Below, in pieces: positions 8,410-18,249 of a stretch of 64,000 bases of DNA. Each line of letters starts with the position of its first letter. Within the stretch, counting starts at the first letter, position 1. Source of the DNA: Flavobacteriales bacterium (lineage in GTDB: Bacteria; Bacteroidota; Bacteroidia; Flavobacteriales_D; Sanyastnellaceae); assembly GCA_016722445.1 (NCBI GenBank), contig JADKIZ010000003.1, positions 62,001-126,000 on the forward strand, written 5' to 3'. The position numbers and the translations under genes are program-made. Below the pieces are notes generated by a model. That model was not told the origin of the DNA. It did no database searches and saw nothing but the letters and a program-made list of their open reading frames with translations.

Positions 8410-8543
8410 ATTTTGCGTTTAGTTTATCTCATGGCTTGAAACGCCCGGACACTGACAAAGGTTTCAATTCAGGTCATTAATTCAGACCAAGAGATGGGAT
8501 TCATGTGAGACTAGAGTAAGAAAGTGCCATTTTTGTCCTCCAC

Positions 8544-9458
8544 ATGCTATATCAATCCACAGACACCCTTTTGATGATCAAGCCTCGCTTTTTCAGAAAA
8601 AACGAGCAGACGGCCATCAATAACTACTACCAGGCAGAACAGGGTAAGGAAGATGCAGCGGGATTGGCAGAAAAAGAATTCTCAGCATTTGCCGACCAAT
8701 TGCGAGAGAATGGTATCAAGGTCCTGGTGTGGGATGATGATCGCGGCGTGGATACTCCAGATAGGATTTTCCCCAATAACTGGATCAGTTTCCATCCGAA
8801 TCAATTGGTGCTCTATCCGATGTTCGCCCAGAACCGAAGAGATGAAAGAGACCTCAGGATCATTCCGCATGTGGATTATGTGAGTGAAAAAAGCCACGAA
8901 ATCATCGATTTAACCTCATTTGAGGCAAGCCATCAATTTCTGGAGGGAACCGGTAGCCTCGTTCTAGATCGGATCAACGGAGTAGCATATGCTGCCCTTT
9001 CTCCTAGAACCCATGAAGATCTCGTGGTAGCATGGTGCAAAAAATTCAATTACCAGCCTGTGATGTTTCATGCCTTTCAGGATCATCAAAATCAACGCGT
9101 GCCCATTTACCATACCAATGTCATGCTGAGTATCGGCACAAATTTCACGGTGGTTTGTGATGCATGTATTGATGATCCAATTGAAAAAAACATGCTGCTC
9201 AACAAAATTTCTATGTACAATAGAAAGATGATCCGGATAACAGAAGAACAAGTGAATGCATTCTGCGGCAATATTCTCGAAGTGAAAAATGATTCAGGAA
9301 AAACATTTATCGTGATGTCAGATACTGCTTTTGATGGTTTCACTTCCGATCAAAAAGCAGAACTCTCCCATTTTGGGACAATCATACATGCGCCCATTCA
9401 AACTATAGAATTGTTGGGCGGAGGCAGTGCGCGGTGTATGCTGGCCGAAATTTTCTGA
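8544..9458 (+). CDS. ctlX: Citrulline hydrolase CtlX (amidinotransferase/arginine deiminase fold)
   Basis: The 304-residue protein has the pentein (guanidino-modifying) fold. Markers are DRIFPNNWISFHPN (about residues 75-88), EGTGSLVLDR (about 136-145), the catalytic His region IYHTNVMLSIG and the nucleophile Cys298 in GGGSARCMLAE at the end. The FPNNW signature with this C-terminus is typical of CtlX, which hydrolyses citrulline to ornithine, CO2 and ammonia; dimethylarginine hydrolases are a related alternative. Length is standard. It converges on the DUF4846 gene with a single base between the stops. Confidence 0.85.
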   Translation: MLYQSTDTLLMIKPRFFRKNEQTAINNYYQAEQGKEDAAGLAEKEFSAFADQLRENGIKVLVWDDDRGVDTPDRIFPNNWISFHPNQLVLYPMFAQNRRDERDLRIIPHVDYVSEKSHEIIDLTSFEASHQFLEGTGSLVLDRINGVAYAALSPRTHEDLVVAWCKKFNYQPVMFHAFQDHQNQRVPIYHTNVMLSIGTNFTVVCDACIDDPIEKNMLLNKISMYNRKMIRITEEQVNAFCGNILEVKNDSGKTFIVMSDTAFDGFTSDQKAELSHFGTIIHAPIQTIELLGGGSARCMLAEIF

Positions 9459-9459
9459 A

Positions 9460-10299
9460 TCATTCAAAACGGCCTAAGGTCCAATTCGGGAAAGTCCACT
9501 CCATCGTTTCCAATTCACCATTGAACTGATTGCTGAACCACGGGCTGATGTTTTCATCATTCGGATTTTTGATGACGTGAATCTCTTGAGCAGGCATATA
9601 ACCTTGGGCGAGCATAAAAATCCTTTCTCCGACATCATTCACGGCCACATCTACCACCATGGCAGCATGTCCGGGCGAACCTCCAACCACAAACAGATCA
9701 CCGGGTTCAATTTTTAGGATATCGCGTTTTTTGATTTCCTTTTCTACTGAAAGTGTTCCTGCATACATAAAAACCGTGGTGAGATAATCTCGAAAGGATT
9801 CATAAGATTGATTTGCCCCTGTCTTTTTCACCCAACTTGTATTGTTTCCAGAAACACTCAACCGAAAACCTTCACGCCACTTGCTGTAGTCCATTCTAAA
9901 ACCATTCGTTAGATTAAAGTGAATTTCGTCGTATCGTTTTTGCTGCCACAGGTATTCCGCTCTTAGCCGAATGCAAGCGTCTGCGCATTGTTGAAGGTCT
10001 TTATTTCCAATCTCCATATCGATGACTGCACAATGAACATGTTGCCACATTTTTTCTTCTCCTGAAAAAAGCAACACCGGACTTCCGTGTGGTTTCAAAG
10101 GAAGATTACGGAGAAAATAGGAGAATGAATTGGAGTCCGCTTCCAATCGTGTAAAACCTGGAGGGCAAAGAATGCGTGTCTCGAGATGATTACCTTCAGG
10201 ATGGATAATTTCAGGGCTGGTATTCGAATCGGAAGGATGGACGATACTTCCACAACAGGAAAACAGTAAAGGAAAGAGCAGGATCAGGCAGGGTTTCAT
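9460..10299 (-). CDS. DUF4846 lipoprotein
   Basis: The start at 10299 gives a lipoprotein signal (LILLFPLLFSCCG), with Cys following LFS; the frame is open 27 bases further upstream. The body carries the family blocks PPGFTRLEADSNSFSYFLRN, QQCADACIRLRAEYLW, then IHFNLTNGFRMDYSKWREG, and the late segment PGDLFVVGGSPGHAAMVVDV. These define DUF4846, a Bacteroidota-enriched family of unknown function. The PGHAAMVVDVA segment resembles active-site regions of NlpC/P60-like hydrolases, so a wall-related hydrolase role is possible. Confidence 0.82.
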   Translation of the reverse strand: MKPCLILLFPLLFSCCGSIVHPSDSNTSPEIIHPEGNHLETRILCPPGFTRLEADSNSFSYFLRNLPLKPHGSPVLLFSGEEKMWQHVHCAVIDMEIGNKDLQQCADACIRLRAEYLWQQKRYDEIHFNLTNGFRMDYSKWREGFRLSVSGNNTSWVKKTGANQSYESFRDYLTTVFMYAGTLSVEKEIKKRDILKIEPGDLFVVGGSPGHAAMVVDVAVNDVGERIFMLAQGYMPAQEIHVIKNPNDENISPWFSNQFNGELETMEWTFPNWTLGRFE

Positions 10300-10427
10300 G
10301 CTAACAGTATCGGAAATCACCTTCATTTATTTTCAACCATCAAACATTTATCGCAGCTTCCCGGAAATACCAATTCCCCTTCGCGTAAAAGCTAAAAATG
10401 ATATTGGGACTACGCACGATTTACATC

Positions 10428-10456
10428 TTGGTAAAAAAAAAGCAAGGTGTAACTTG
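10428..10456 (+). promoter_or_regulatory. Candidate promoter of argS
   Basis: TTG (10428-10430), exactly 19 bases, then TAACTTG (10450-10456) resembles the Bacteroidota -33/-7 pattern. Its -7 element ends only 8 bases before the ATG at 10465, which implies a nearly leaderless transcript. Confidence 0.4.
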
Positions 10457-10464
10457 CGCCCGAT

Positions 10465-12279
10465 ATGAATTCCGCTTTCGACATTCAAAAAATCATCGGA
10501 CAAGCCGCAAAAAACGCGGTAAAAGAATTGTTCGGTGAAGAAACGACCGACCAACAGATCCAACTCCAGAAAACCCGCAAAGAGTTTGAAGGGGATGTTA
10601 CGTTGGTGGTTTTTCCGCTGGTAAAAATTTCCAAAAAAGGCCCAGAACCCACAGGAGAATTGATTGGCGAATACCTCAAAGCCAATGTTACTGTAGTCTC
10701 TGGGTTCAATGTGGTAAAAGGATTTTTGAATATTTCCCTTGCACCTGAATTCTGGATGAAGTTTTTTCATCACATGTCAGGTGACAATAAGTACGGCTTC
10801 TCCGAGCCTGGTAGTCGTGAGCATATCATGATCGAATACTCTTCGCCGAATACCAATAAACCCCTTCACCTCGGCCACCTGAGAAACAATTTTCTGGGTT
10901 ATTCCGTGGCCGAAATCATGAAAGCCATTGGCCATAAAGTCACCAAGGTTCAGATCATCAATGATCGCGGAATTCACATCTGCAAAAGCATGGTGGCTTG
11001 GAAAAATTATGGTCATGGTGAAACTCCGGAAAGCAGCGGGATGAAAGGCGATAAGCTCGTTGGTAAATATTACGTCGAATTCGACAAAGCCATGAAGGCT
11101 CAGATTTCCGAATTGGTTGCTCAAGGTGTAAATCCTGATGAAGCAGCGAACAAAACGGCGATTATGCTTGAAGCGCAGGATATGTTACGCAAGTGGGAAG
11201 CCAAAGACCCGGAAGTGATGGACCTCTAAAACAAAATGAATGGCTGGGTTTACGATGGATTTGCCTCTACATATCAGGCCATGGGTGTGGATTTCGATAA
11301 ATTGTACTACGAAAGCAACACCTATATCAACGGGAAAGAAGAAGTCGAAAAAGGGCTCCAAAAAGGGGTGTTTTTTCAAAAGGATGATGGTTCCATTTGG
11401 ATAGATCTCACCGCAGATGGATTAGATGAAAAGGCTGTTCTTCGGAAAGACGGTACCGCCATGTATATCACCCAAGACATTGGCACTGCGATACTGCGTT
11501 TTCGCGACTTTCCTGATCTCGCATATCAAATTTATACCGTTGGCAATGAACAGGAATACCACTTTAAAGTGCTGCTCAAAATCCTCAAGAAATTGGGTTT
11601 TGAACAGGCTGAAAAATGCTATCACTTGAGCTATGGTATGGTGGAATTACCAGAAGGTAAAATGAAATCGCGTGAGGGTACCGTCGTTGACGCAGATGAC
11701 CTGATGCACGAAATGGCTGAAGTGGCCAAGGAAGTTTCAAGTGAACAAGGAAAACTTGAAGGACTACCCGAAGAGGAAAAGAGCACTTTGTACAGAACCA
11801 TTGGAATGGCCGCATTGAAATATTTCCTGCTCCGTGTAGATCCTAAGAAAAACATGATGTTTAATCCGAAAGAAAGTATTGACTTCAATGGCAATACCGG
11901 ACCATCGGTGCAATACACTTACGTCAGAACTGTTGCGGTTCTTCGCAAGGCCAAAGAATCTGGCTTTCAAATGTCAGATGACCTGTTCACCAATGTAGAC
12001 GTGTCTACCGTGAGCAATGCAGAATTCGATATTATCCGCAAAATTTATGAATGGCCTGAAGTGCTCGTCGGTGCCGCCTCTGGATACAATCCTGCCGATA
12101 TCGCTCATTACTGTTACGAATTGGCCCGCGAATTCAACTCGTTCTACCACGATCATCAAATCTTGCGCGAATCGGATGAAAAACTGCGTGCGTTTAGAAT
12201 TGCACTTACCGCAAAGACAGGCGAAATCATTCGCAACGGCATGAATTTGCTCGGAATTCAAATGCCTGAGCGCATGTAA
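10465..12279 (+). CDS. argS: Arginyl-tRNA synthetase, interrupted by an in-frame TAA
   Basis: The enzyme charges tRNA-Arg with arginine. The N-terminal domain (about residues 1-115) is followed by the class I signature PLHLGHLRNNFLG (about 133-145), the catalytic core, the KMSK-equivalent GKMKSREGTVVD (about 397-408) and the C-terminal anticodon-binding domain ending ...GIQMPERM. The full frame is about 604 codons, normal for ArgRS. However, codon 255 is TAA (11227-11229), where the family normally has Trp in an L-W-x-K-M-N-G-W-V context; the frame is otherwise continuous and MNGWVYDGF follows at once. A TGG-to-TAA change needs two substitutions. The gene is essential, so either the base calls are wrong, the halves are made separately (an ATG follows 6 bases after the stop), or another copy exists. 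Confidence 0.9.
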
Positions 12280-12351
12280 GAATTGTCAGGAAAGCATCAT
12301 TTGATCACTCTTTCTATTTAGAACCGTTTTTAATAACGATATTTGCCGGCC

Positions 12352-13026
12352 ATGAAAGTCGTTATAGCCGACAGCAATTTACTCATCCGCACAGGTCTGC
12401 ACACGTTACTCGGACAACAGTCCGAAATGGATGTGTGTGGTGAAGCGTCCAGTTCGAAAGAACTTCTGGAACTTCTGAAAACCAAAAAGCCGGATGTTGT
12501 CATTGTCGATTTTGCGGCTAAAAACTTCAATATTGACGTAGTGCCAGCTGGTCTCAAACTCAGCAAAAAGACGCGTTTTATTGCAATTACTGGTGAGCAG
12601 TCAGGAATTACGATCGTGAATGCGTTGCGAGCAGGTGTGCGCAGCTACATCAAAAAAGACTGCGATGCCCATGAAATTGTAGAAAGCATTCGTGAAACCG
12701 CAGGTGGTGGTCGATTTTTCTGTGGTCAAATATTGAATACCATTCGCAAGGAATCCATAGATGTCGAAGATTTGCACATCAAAGAATTCAATTGTGAGCC
12801 GGTGAGTATCAGTGATCGTGAACTGGAAATCATCACGCTCATCGCTGAAGGCTATACGAATGTGGAAATCGCTGACAAGCTTTTTCTGTCGCCACATACC
12901 GTCAATACACACAGAAAGAACATTCTCCAGAAGTTAGGAGTGAACAATACAGCGTCCATTGTGATGTATGCTGTGAAAACCAATCTGGTAAGCCCAAATA
13001 AATTTCTATTCAATCGAATGGATTAA
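12352..13026 (+). CDS. LuxR/FixJ-type response regulator
   Basis: Residues about 1-120 form a receiver domain with the phosphoacceptor Asp53 in VVIVDF, the acidic patch near D7 and the conserved Lys in SYIKKDCDAHEI. Residues about 150-215 form a LuxR HTH domain (SISDRELEIITLIAEGYTNV, then EIADKLFLSPHTVNTHRKNI). I use the ATG at 12352, because the frame before it opens only with a TTG inside a probable -7 element (TATTTGCC). No histidine kinase gene is adjacent. NarL-type regulators dimerise on DNA when phosphorylated; targets are unknown. Confidence 0.9.
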   Translation: MKVVIADSNLLIRTGLHTLLGQQSEMDVCGEASSSKELLELLKTKKPDVVIVDFAAKNFNIDVVPAGLKLSKKTRFIAITGEQSGITIVNALRAGVRSYIKKDCDAHEIVESIRETAGGGRFFCGQILNTIRKESIDVEDLHIKEFNCEPVSISDRELEIITLIAEGYTNVEIADKLFLSPHTVNTHRKNILQKLGVNNTASIVMYAVKTNLVSPNKFLFNRMD

Positions 13027-13088
13027 TATTATCAAATTTTCTGACGTGATTATTCACACACATGAGACAAGCCGCATGGGCTATTCCT

Positions 13089-13096
13089 TATTTTTG
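13089..13096 (+). promoter_or_regulatory. Candidate -7 promoter element upstream of ilvE
   Basis: TATTTTTG is a perfect match to the Bacteroidota -7 consensus TAnnTTTG and would start transcription about 50 bases before the ilvE ATG. No clear TTTG -33 box is seen. Confidence 0.4.
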
Positions 13097-13156
13097 TCCG
13101 AATAACAGTGGGATCAATCAAAATCCCCAGGATCTATAAAACAAAAAGTTTGCTCA

Positions 13157-14223
13157 ATGCTAGCAGATACCAACGCAATTGAAATCACCAAAACTGCAAA
13201 GAGCAGACTCGATCAAGTAGATTGGGAAAATCTCGGTTTCGGTAAAATATTTTCTGATCACATGGCTTTTGTTGAATACAACAATGGTCAATGGCACAGT
13301 CCGGTGATCAAGCCATACGGGCCGATGAATTTCAGTCCAGCCATCAGTGCTCTGCATTATGGTCAGGCCATCTTCGAAGGATTGAAGGCATATAAAAATG
13401 AACAAGGTGAAGTTTTGATTTTCCGTCCGGAAAAAATGCTGAACGTCTCAATATTTCTGCGCACCGCATGTGCATGCCCTCTTTACCAGTAGAAACATTC
13501 ATGGAAATGCTTACCCAATTGGTGAAATTGGATAGTGGATGGATTCCAACGGGTGAAGGAGAATCACTTTACATCAGACCGCACATGTTCGCCATCGATG
13601 AATATGTAGGTGTTCGTCCAAGTGAATCATACCTTTTTGTGATTTTCACCTGTCCGGTTGGGAAATATTACACCAATGAATTGAAGGTAAAAATTGAGAC
13701 CGAATATACCCGCGCCACCAAAGGTGGAACAGGCAGTGCAAAAGCTGCAGGTAATTACGGTGCATCTCTTTTTCCAACACAAATAGCGAAGGATGCAGGA
13801 TTTGATCAGGTCTTGTGGACAGATAGCCAAACGCACGAATACTTTGAAGAAAGCGGAACCATGAATGTGATGTTCCTTTCTGGTAACAAGGTAATGTCGC
13901 CAGCCATCAGCGATTCTATATTGGATGGTATCACACGCAATAGCGTATTGCAGGTTGCTCGTGATTGGGGATATGAAGTGGAAGAAAGAAAAGTTTCCGT
14001 TGTAGAGATAGTAGAATTGCTCAAAGCCAAAAAATTGGACGGCGCATTTGGTGTCGGTACAGCGGCAACGATTGCTCCTATCCGCACCATTCATCATCAA
14101 GGAACGGATTACGAAATCACCAAAGATCAAAGTTCAGATTTCGCAGGAAGAATGAATACTTATCTGGATCATCTGAAACGAGGTATAGAGCAAGACAAAC
14201 ACCATTGGAATCATAAAATCTGA
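13157..14223 (+). CDS. ilvE: Branched-chain amino-acid aminotransferase, frameshifted
   Basis: This PLP enzyme interconverts Leu, Ile and Val with their 2-oxo acids. Fold-type IV markers are ISALHYGQAIFEGLKAY (about residues 58-74), SLYIRPHMFAIDEY, the Lys-bearing GGTGSAKAAGNYGASLFP and GTAATIAPI. The literal frame stops at 13492 after drifting into RPEKMLNVSIFLRTA. Adding one A to the six-A run at 13431-13436 gives RPEKNAERLNISAHRMCMP, the expected sequence, and joins the two parts into about 355 residues, the normal length. The error is therefore a one-base homopolymer deletion. Its stop overlaps the start of the methylmalonyl-CoA mutase gene, which suggests co-transcription. Confidence 0.9.
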
Positions 14224-16268
14224 TGAGCCGAAAGGACTTTTCACAGGTAAAACCTGAATTTCAGAGTACCAATCAGGAATCAAAATACGGAGCAGGCTCC
14301 CCGCCTTTTCTGCGTGGACCATACGCCAGTATGTACACGATCAGACCGTGGACCATTCGGCAGTATGCCGGCTTTAGTACCGCGGAAGCATCCAATGCAT
14401 TTTACAGAAGAAATCTCGCAGCAGGACAAAAAGGTTTGAGTGTCGCATTCGACTTGGCCACTCACCGTGGATACGACAGTGATCACCCTCGAGTAGAAGG
14501 TGATGTTGGAAAAGCAGGAGTCGCCATCGATTCCATTCTTGACATGAAAATCCTCTTCGATCAAATTCCACTTGATCAGATGAGTGTAAGCATGACCATG
14601 AATGGAGCAGTGATTCCTATTCTGGCATTTTACATCGTAGCTGCCGAAGAACAAGGCGTAAAACAAGAACAACTTCAAGGCACCATTCAGAATGACATTC
14701 TGAAAGAATTTATGGTGCGCAATACCTATATCTATCCACCACGTTCGAGCATGAGAATTGTAAGTGATATCTTCAGATACACTTCGAAACACATGCCGAA
14801 ATTCAATCCGATATCGATCAGTGGCTATCACATGCAGGAAGCAGGTGCTACTTTGGATATCGAGTTGGCATACACCCTTGCAGATGGATTAGAATATGTG
14901 CGAGCAGGTATTGATGCAGGAATGAGTATTGATGATTTCGCACCTAGGCTTTCTTTTTTCTGGGCCATCGGAATGAATCATTTTGAAGAAATAGCCAAAA
15001 TGCGTGCAGCAAGAATGTTGTGGGCAAAGCTGATTCAGTCCTTTCATCCGAACAATCCGAAAAGTATGGCATTGCGCACGCACTGTCAGACAAGCGGATG
15101 GAGCCTCACCAGACAAGATCCATACAACAACGTTGCCCGCACTTGTGTTGAAGCACTCGCCGCGGCATTCGGAGGTACACAGTCATTGCATACCAATGCA
15201 CTCGATGAAGCCATTGCATTGCCGACAGATTTCAGTGCACGTATTGCAAGAAATACACAATTGTATTTGCAGGATGAAACGGACATTTGCAAAGCCATAG
15301 ATCCGTGGGCAGGTTCTGAAGTCGTAGATAAAATGACAAATGACATTGCTGAAAAAGCCTGGAAACTGATCATGGAAGTGGAAGAAATGGGAGGCATGAC
15401 AGCCGCCATTGAAGCAGGATTGCCTAAGCTTCGCATTGAAGAAGCTGCGGCAAGAAAACAAGCTCGCATTGATAGCGGAAAGGATAAAATTATTGGTGTA
15501 AATATTTTTGAATTAGAAGCAGAAGCTTCTATAGATATTCTCGAAGTAGATCAGAAGGAGGTTCGGAAATCTCAATTGGAAAGATTGAAAAAACTCCGTG
15601 AAGAACGAGATGAAAAAACTTGCATGGCTTCCTTAGATGCGATTACAAATTGTGCGGAAACCGGCGTTGGCAATCTTCTGGAATTCGCCATCGATGCGGC
15701 CCGCAAGCGTGCAAGTCTTGGAGAAATATCGGATGCCATGGAAAAAGTCTATGGAAGATATTCGGCATCTGTAAGAAGTATTTCAGGCGTTTACTCCAGT
15801 GAATCTGCCATGGATAAAGACTTTGAAAAAGCGCGTTCGCTGAGCGACGAAGTTGCCATACTTGCTGGACGCCGACCAAGAATACTCGTCGCTAAGATGG
15901 GACAAGACGGACATGACCGAGGTGCAAAAGTGATTGCCACTTCGTTCGCGGATATCGGTTTCGATGTGGATATCGGTCCGCTCTTCCAAACTCCTGCTGA
16001 GGTAGCCAAACAGGCCGTTGAAAATGATGTGCACATCGTTGGTGCTTCATCTCTTGCAGCAGGTCATAAAACATTGGTACCACAACTTATCACTGAATTG
16101 AAAAATTTAGGACGTCCAGATATACTGGTTGTAGCAGGTGGTGTGATCCCAGAACAGGATTTCCCTTTTCTGTTTGATGCGGGCTGTATAGGCATTTTTG
16201 GCCCAGGAACAAAGATTTCCGTTGCTGCTATTTCCATTTTGGAAGTGCTCAAAAACGGATTGAAATAA
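14223..16268 (+). CDS. Methylmalonyl-CoA mutase, large (catalytic) subunit
   Basis: The enzyme converts methylmalonyl-CoA and succinyl-CoA using adenosylcobalamin. Residues about 1-540 are the TIM-barrel substrate domain (FLRGPYASMYTIRPWTIRQY, GLSVAFDLATHRGYDSDHP, MTMNGAVIPILAFYI, then PFAI-like DPWAGSEVVD). Residues about 545-681 are the B12-binding domain with KMGQDGHDRGAKVIA, where the His near 564 is the lower cobalt ligand. At 681 residues it is slightly shorter than the usual 700-715. It begins on the last base of ilvE. The small subunit, meaB and epimerase genes are not in this window. The pairing with ilvE fits catabolism of Val/Ile to propionyl-CoA and succinyl-CoA. Confidence 0.95.
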   Translation: MSRKDFSQVKPEFQSTNQESKYGAGSPPFLRGPYASMYTIRPWTIRQYAGFSTAEASNAFYRRNLAAGQKGLSVAFDLATHRGYDSDHPRVEGDVGKAGVAIDSILDMKILFDQIPLDQMSVSMTMNGAVIPILAFYIVAAEEQGVKQEQLQGTIQNDILKEFMVRNTYIYPPRSSMRIVSDIFRYTSKHMPKFNPISISGYHMQEAGATLDIELAYTLADGLEYVRAGIDAGMSIDDFAPRLSFFWAIGMNHFEEIAKMRAARMLWAKLIQSFHPNNPKSMALRTHCQTSGWSLTRQDPYNNVARTCVEALAAAFGGTQSLHTNALDEAIALPTDFSARIARNTQLYLQDETDICKAIDPWAGSEVVDKMTNDIAEKAWKLIMEVEEMGGMTAAIEAGLPKLRIEEAAARKQARIDSGKDKIIGVNIFELEAEASIDILEVDQKEVRKSQLERLKKLREERDEKTCMASLDAITNCAETGVGNLLEFAIDAARKRASLGEISDAMEKVYGRYSASVRSISGVYSSESAMDKDFEKARSLSDEVAILAGRRPRILVAKMGQDGHDRGAKVIATSFADIGFDVDIGPLFQTPAEVAKQAVENDVHIVGASSLAAGHKTLVPQLITELKNLGRPDILVVAGGVIPEQDFPFLFDAGCIGIFGPGTKISVAAISILEVLKNGLK

Positions 16269-16311
16269 TCTCATTCATCGAACAACCATCGTTGTAAGTT
16301 GTTTCAGCACT

Positions 16312-17196
16312 ATGAAAGGCAAAATCGTGATTGCCGGTGGTACCGGGTTTTTGGGGAATTATCTCCATGAAAAATTCACCGCACTTGGTTATCATGTAGA
16401 GATCATTTCACGTTCGAACGGGATATCATGGGATGACACAACCAAACTCACCGAAACCATCAATGGTTCATTGGCGGTCATCAATCTTGCAGGTAAATCG
16501 GTCAATTGCCGATATACTGAAAGCAATAAGCAAGAAATTCTTGGTTCGCGTATCCGCACCACTAAAAGGATGGGTGAGATCATTGCAGCATGCGACAAAC
16601 CGCCAGAGGTATGGTTTAATTCGAGCACAGCGACCATACATCGCGACGAACAAGAACGCGCCAACAATGAATATGATGGTATTGCCGGTGATGGTTTCTC
16701 TGTAAATGTGGCGAAACAATGGGAAGCCACTTTCAATTCATTCGATCTACCTCATACAAGAAGAATCGCCATGCGTATATCCATCGTATTGGGTAAAGAT
16801 GGCGGCGTCTTTCCTGTGTACAAAAACCTTGTCCGTTTTGGACTCGGTGGCCGACAAGGATCAGGCAAACAAATGTTTAGTTGGATACATATCGAAGATG
16901 TCTTTCGCATCATTCTTTTCACTCTTGAAAACAAAAATTTTTCAGGACCTGTGAATATGGCAGCTCCTCATCCCGTCGATAATACAGAATTGATGCGCTT
17001 GTTGAGGAAGGCATTTCACATGCCAATTGGCCTTCCCTCCTTCACATGGATGCTCAAAATTGGAGCATTTGTCATCGGTACAGAAACTGAGTTGATCCTG
17101 AAAAGTCGTTGGGTGAAATCAAAAAAACTTGAAGAACAACAGTTTCAATTCTCCTTTCCAACACTGGAAAAAGCACTCGCTGAACTGACGACATGA
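16312..17196 (+). CDS. TIGR01777-family NAD(P)-binding epimerase-like protein
   Basis: A short-chain dehydrogenase (extended) fold is shown by the GGTGFLGNYL nucleotide-binding loop at about residues 8-17, the INLAGKSVNCRYTESNKQEI block, WFNSSTATIHRD, RISIVLGKDGGVFPVYKN and SWIHIEDVFRIILF. These are characteristic of the TIGR01777 (YfcH-like) group. Substrate is unknown. The length of 294 residues is normal. It lies 43 bases after the mutase gene on the same strand. Confidence 0.88.
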   Translation: MKGKIVIAGGTGFLGNYLHEKFTALGYHVEIISRSNGISWDDTTKLTETINGSLAVINLAGKSVNCRYTESNKQEILGSRIRTTKRMGEIIAACDKPPEVWFNSSTATIHRDEQERANNEYDGIAGDGFSVNVAKQWEATFNSFDLPHTRRIAMRISIVLGKDGGVFPVYKNLVRFGLGGRQGSGKQMFSWIHIEDVFRIILFTLENKNFSGPVNMAAPHPVDNTELMRLLRKAFHMPIGLPSFTWMLKIGAFVIGTETELILKSRWVKSKKLEEQQFQFSFPTLEKALAELTT

Positions 17197-17312
17197 ACTA
17201 GGAACGTCTGACAGATCCGAGGGATTCACAGCGATATACATGCGAATTGATGTATCTATTCTCAGGAAGTTTCGTAAGAGGTCGGAATTATCACACCCTA
17301 TCCCATTACAAC

Positions 17313-17771
17313 ATGCTCATCAGAAAGGAATTGATTCACGAAAGTGAAGTGGACGGAAAAGCAGAAGAATACTACAAAGTACTTGCAGACGTTTCGAAGT
17401 GGTACCAGTGGAGTCCGAATATTTCGCAAGCTACGCTGGCTGGACCATTCAAAGAAGGTTCCTTTGGATTGGTAGAACCCAAACGGATGTCGTTCTGTCA
17501 ATTGCTGATTGGTAAAACGATCACGAATCAAAAAGTAACACTCATTTTCAAAATACCGATGAGTGTGCTTTATATCGAATACAATTTTTTCAAAGGAAAA
17601 AATGGCAACACGATCATCCAAAGAAAATCAACGTTGTTGGGTGCCGTTGGGTATTTAGTCTACCTTCTAAAATCCAAGGCCATACATCGTGATTTCGAAC
17701 AGACCATTGATGCGTTGCACAAACAAGCGATGAAAATGCGCAAGTTCAGTCTGTATTCCTTTCACAAGTAA
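17313..17771 (+). CDS. SRPBCC (START/polyketide cyclase-like) ligand-binding protein
   Basis: I place the start at 17313 (MLIRKELIHESEV), because the 22 codons before it do not look like family sequence. The opening strand, the KAEEYYKVLADVSKWYQWSPNI helix-strand segment, the central antiparallel strands and the final long helix (HRDFEQTIDALHKQAMKMRK) follow the helix-grip fold of SRPBCC proteins, which bind hydrophobic ligands. No catalytic motif is apparent and no specific role can be given. It has the same orientation as the TIGR01777 gene and lies 116 bases downstream of it. Confidence 0.65.
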   Translation: MLIRKELIHESEVDGKAEEYYKVLADVSKWYQWSPNISQATLAGPFKEGSFGLVEPKRMSFCQLLIGKTITNQKVTLIFKIPMSVLYIEYNFFKGKNGNTIIQRKSTLLGAVGYLVYLLKSKAIHRDFEQTIDALHKQAMKMRKFSLYSFHK

Positions 17772-17901
17772 AATCAATTTCATCGGCTTGATTGGATGGA
17801 AATCTCTGTCCTGTCCATTTTATAGATCAAACCCTAAAGTAGAAATTAATGGGTGATGCATTTCCATCCCCATCCCAAAATCATCGATTGAATGACCTTG
17901 C

Positions 17902-18222
17902 TTACGCTTGACCTTGCGGGCCGCCGAAATTCATAGGCATCATATGATCCTGACCGATGGTTTCCTGAATCTTTCCATGTTGTGCTTCGTACTTGCTGAT
18001 GTTGTCCATGAGTGCACGCATGAGTCGCTTCGCATGTTGAGGAGTAAGGATAATTCTCGATTGAACTTTTGCTTTAGGAACCCCTGGCATGACCCGGATG
18101 AAGTCAACCACAAATTCTGCGGGTGAGTGAGTAATTACAGCAAGATTTGAATAGACACCTTGGGCGACCTCTTCATTGAGTTCTATATTGAGCTGTTGTT
18201 GTTGATTGTTGTTTTCTGACAT
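17902..18222 (-). CDS. DUF3467 protein
   Basis: The 106-residue protein starts with a Gln/Asn-rich tail and then has the compact family core LNIELNEEVAQGVYSNLAVI, TPAEF-like SPAEFVVDFIRVMPGVPKAKV and SRIILTPQHAKRLMRALMDNI, ending with a Gly/Pro-rich tail. DUF3467 is widespread in Bacteroidota and often sits next to rpoC there; here it is instead the last gene of the upp/nucleotidase cluster. No function is established. It is likely cytoplasmic. Confidence 0.88.
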   Translation of the reverse strand: MSENNNQQQQLNIELNEEVAQGVYSNLAVITHSPAEFVVDFIRVMPGVPKAKVQSRIILTPQHAKRLMRALMDNISKYEAQHGKIQETIGQDHMMPMNFGGPQGQA

Positions 18223-18249
18223 ATGCTTTTGTTTTAACGCGATTATTTT

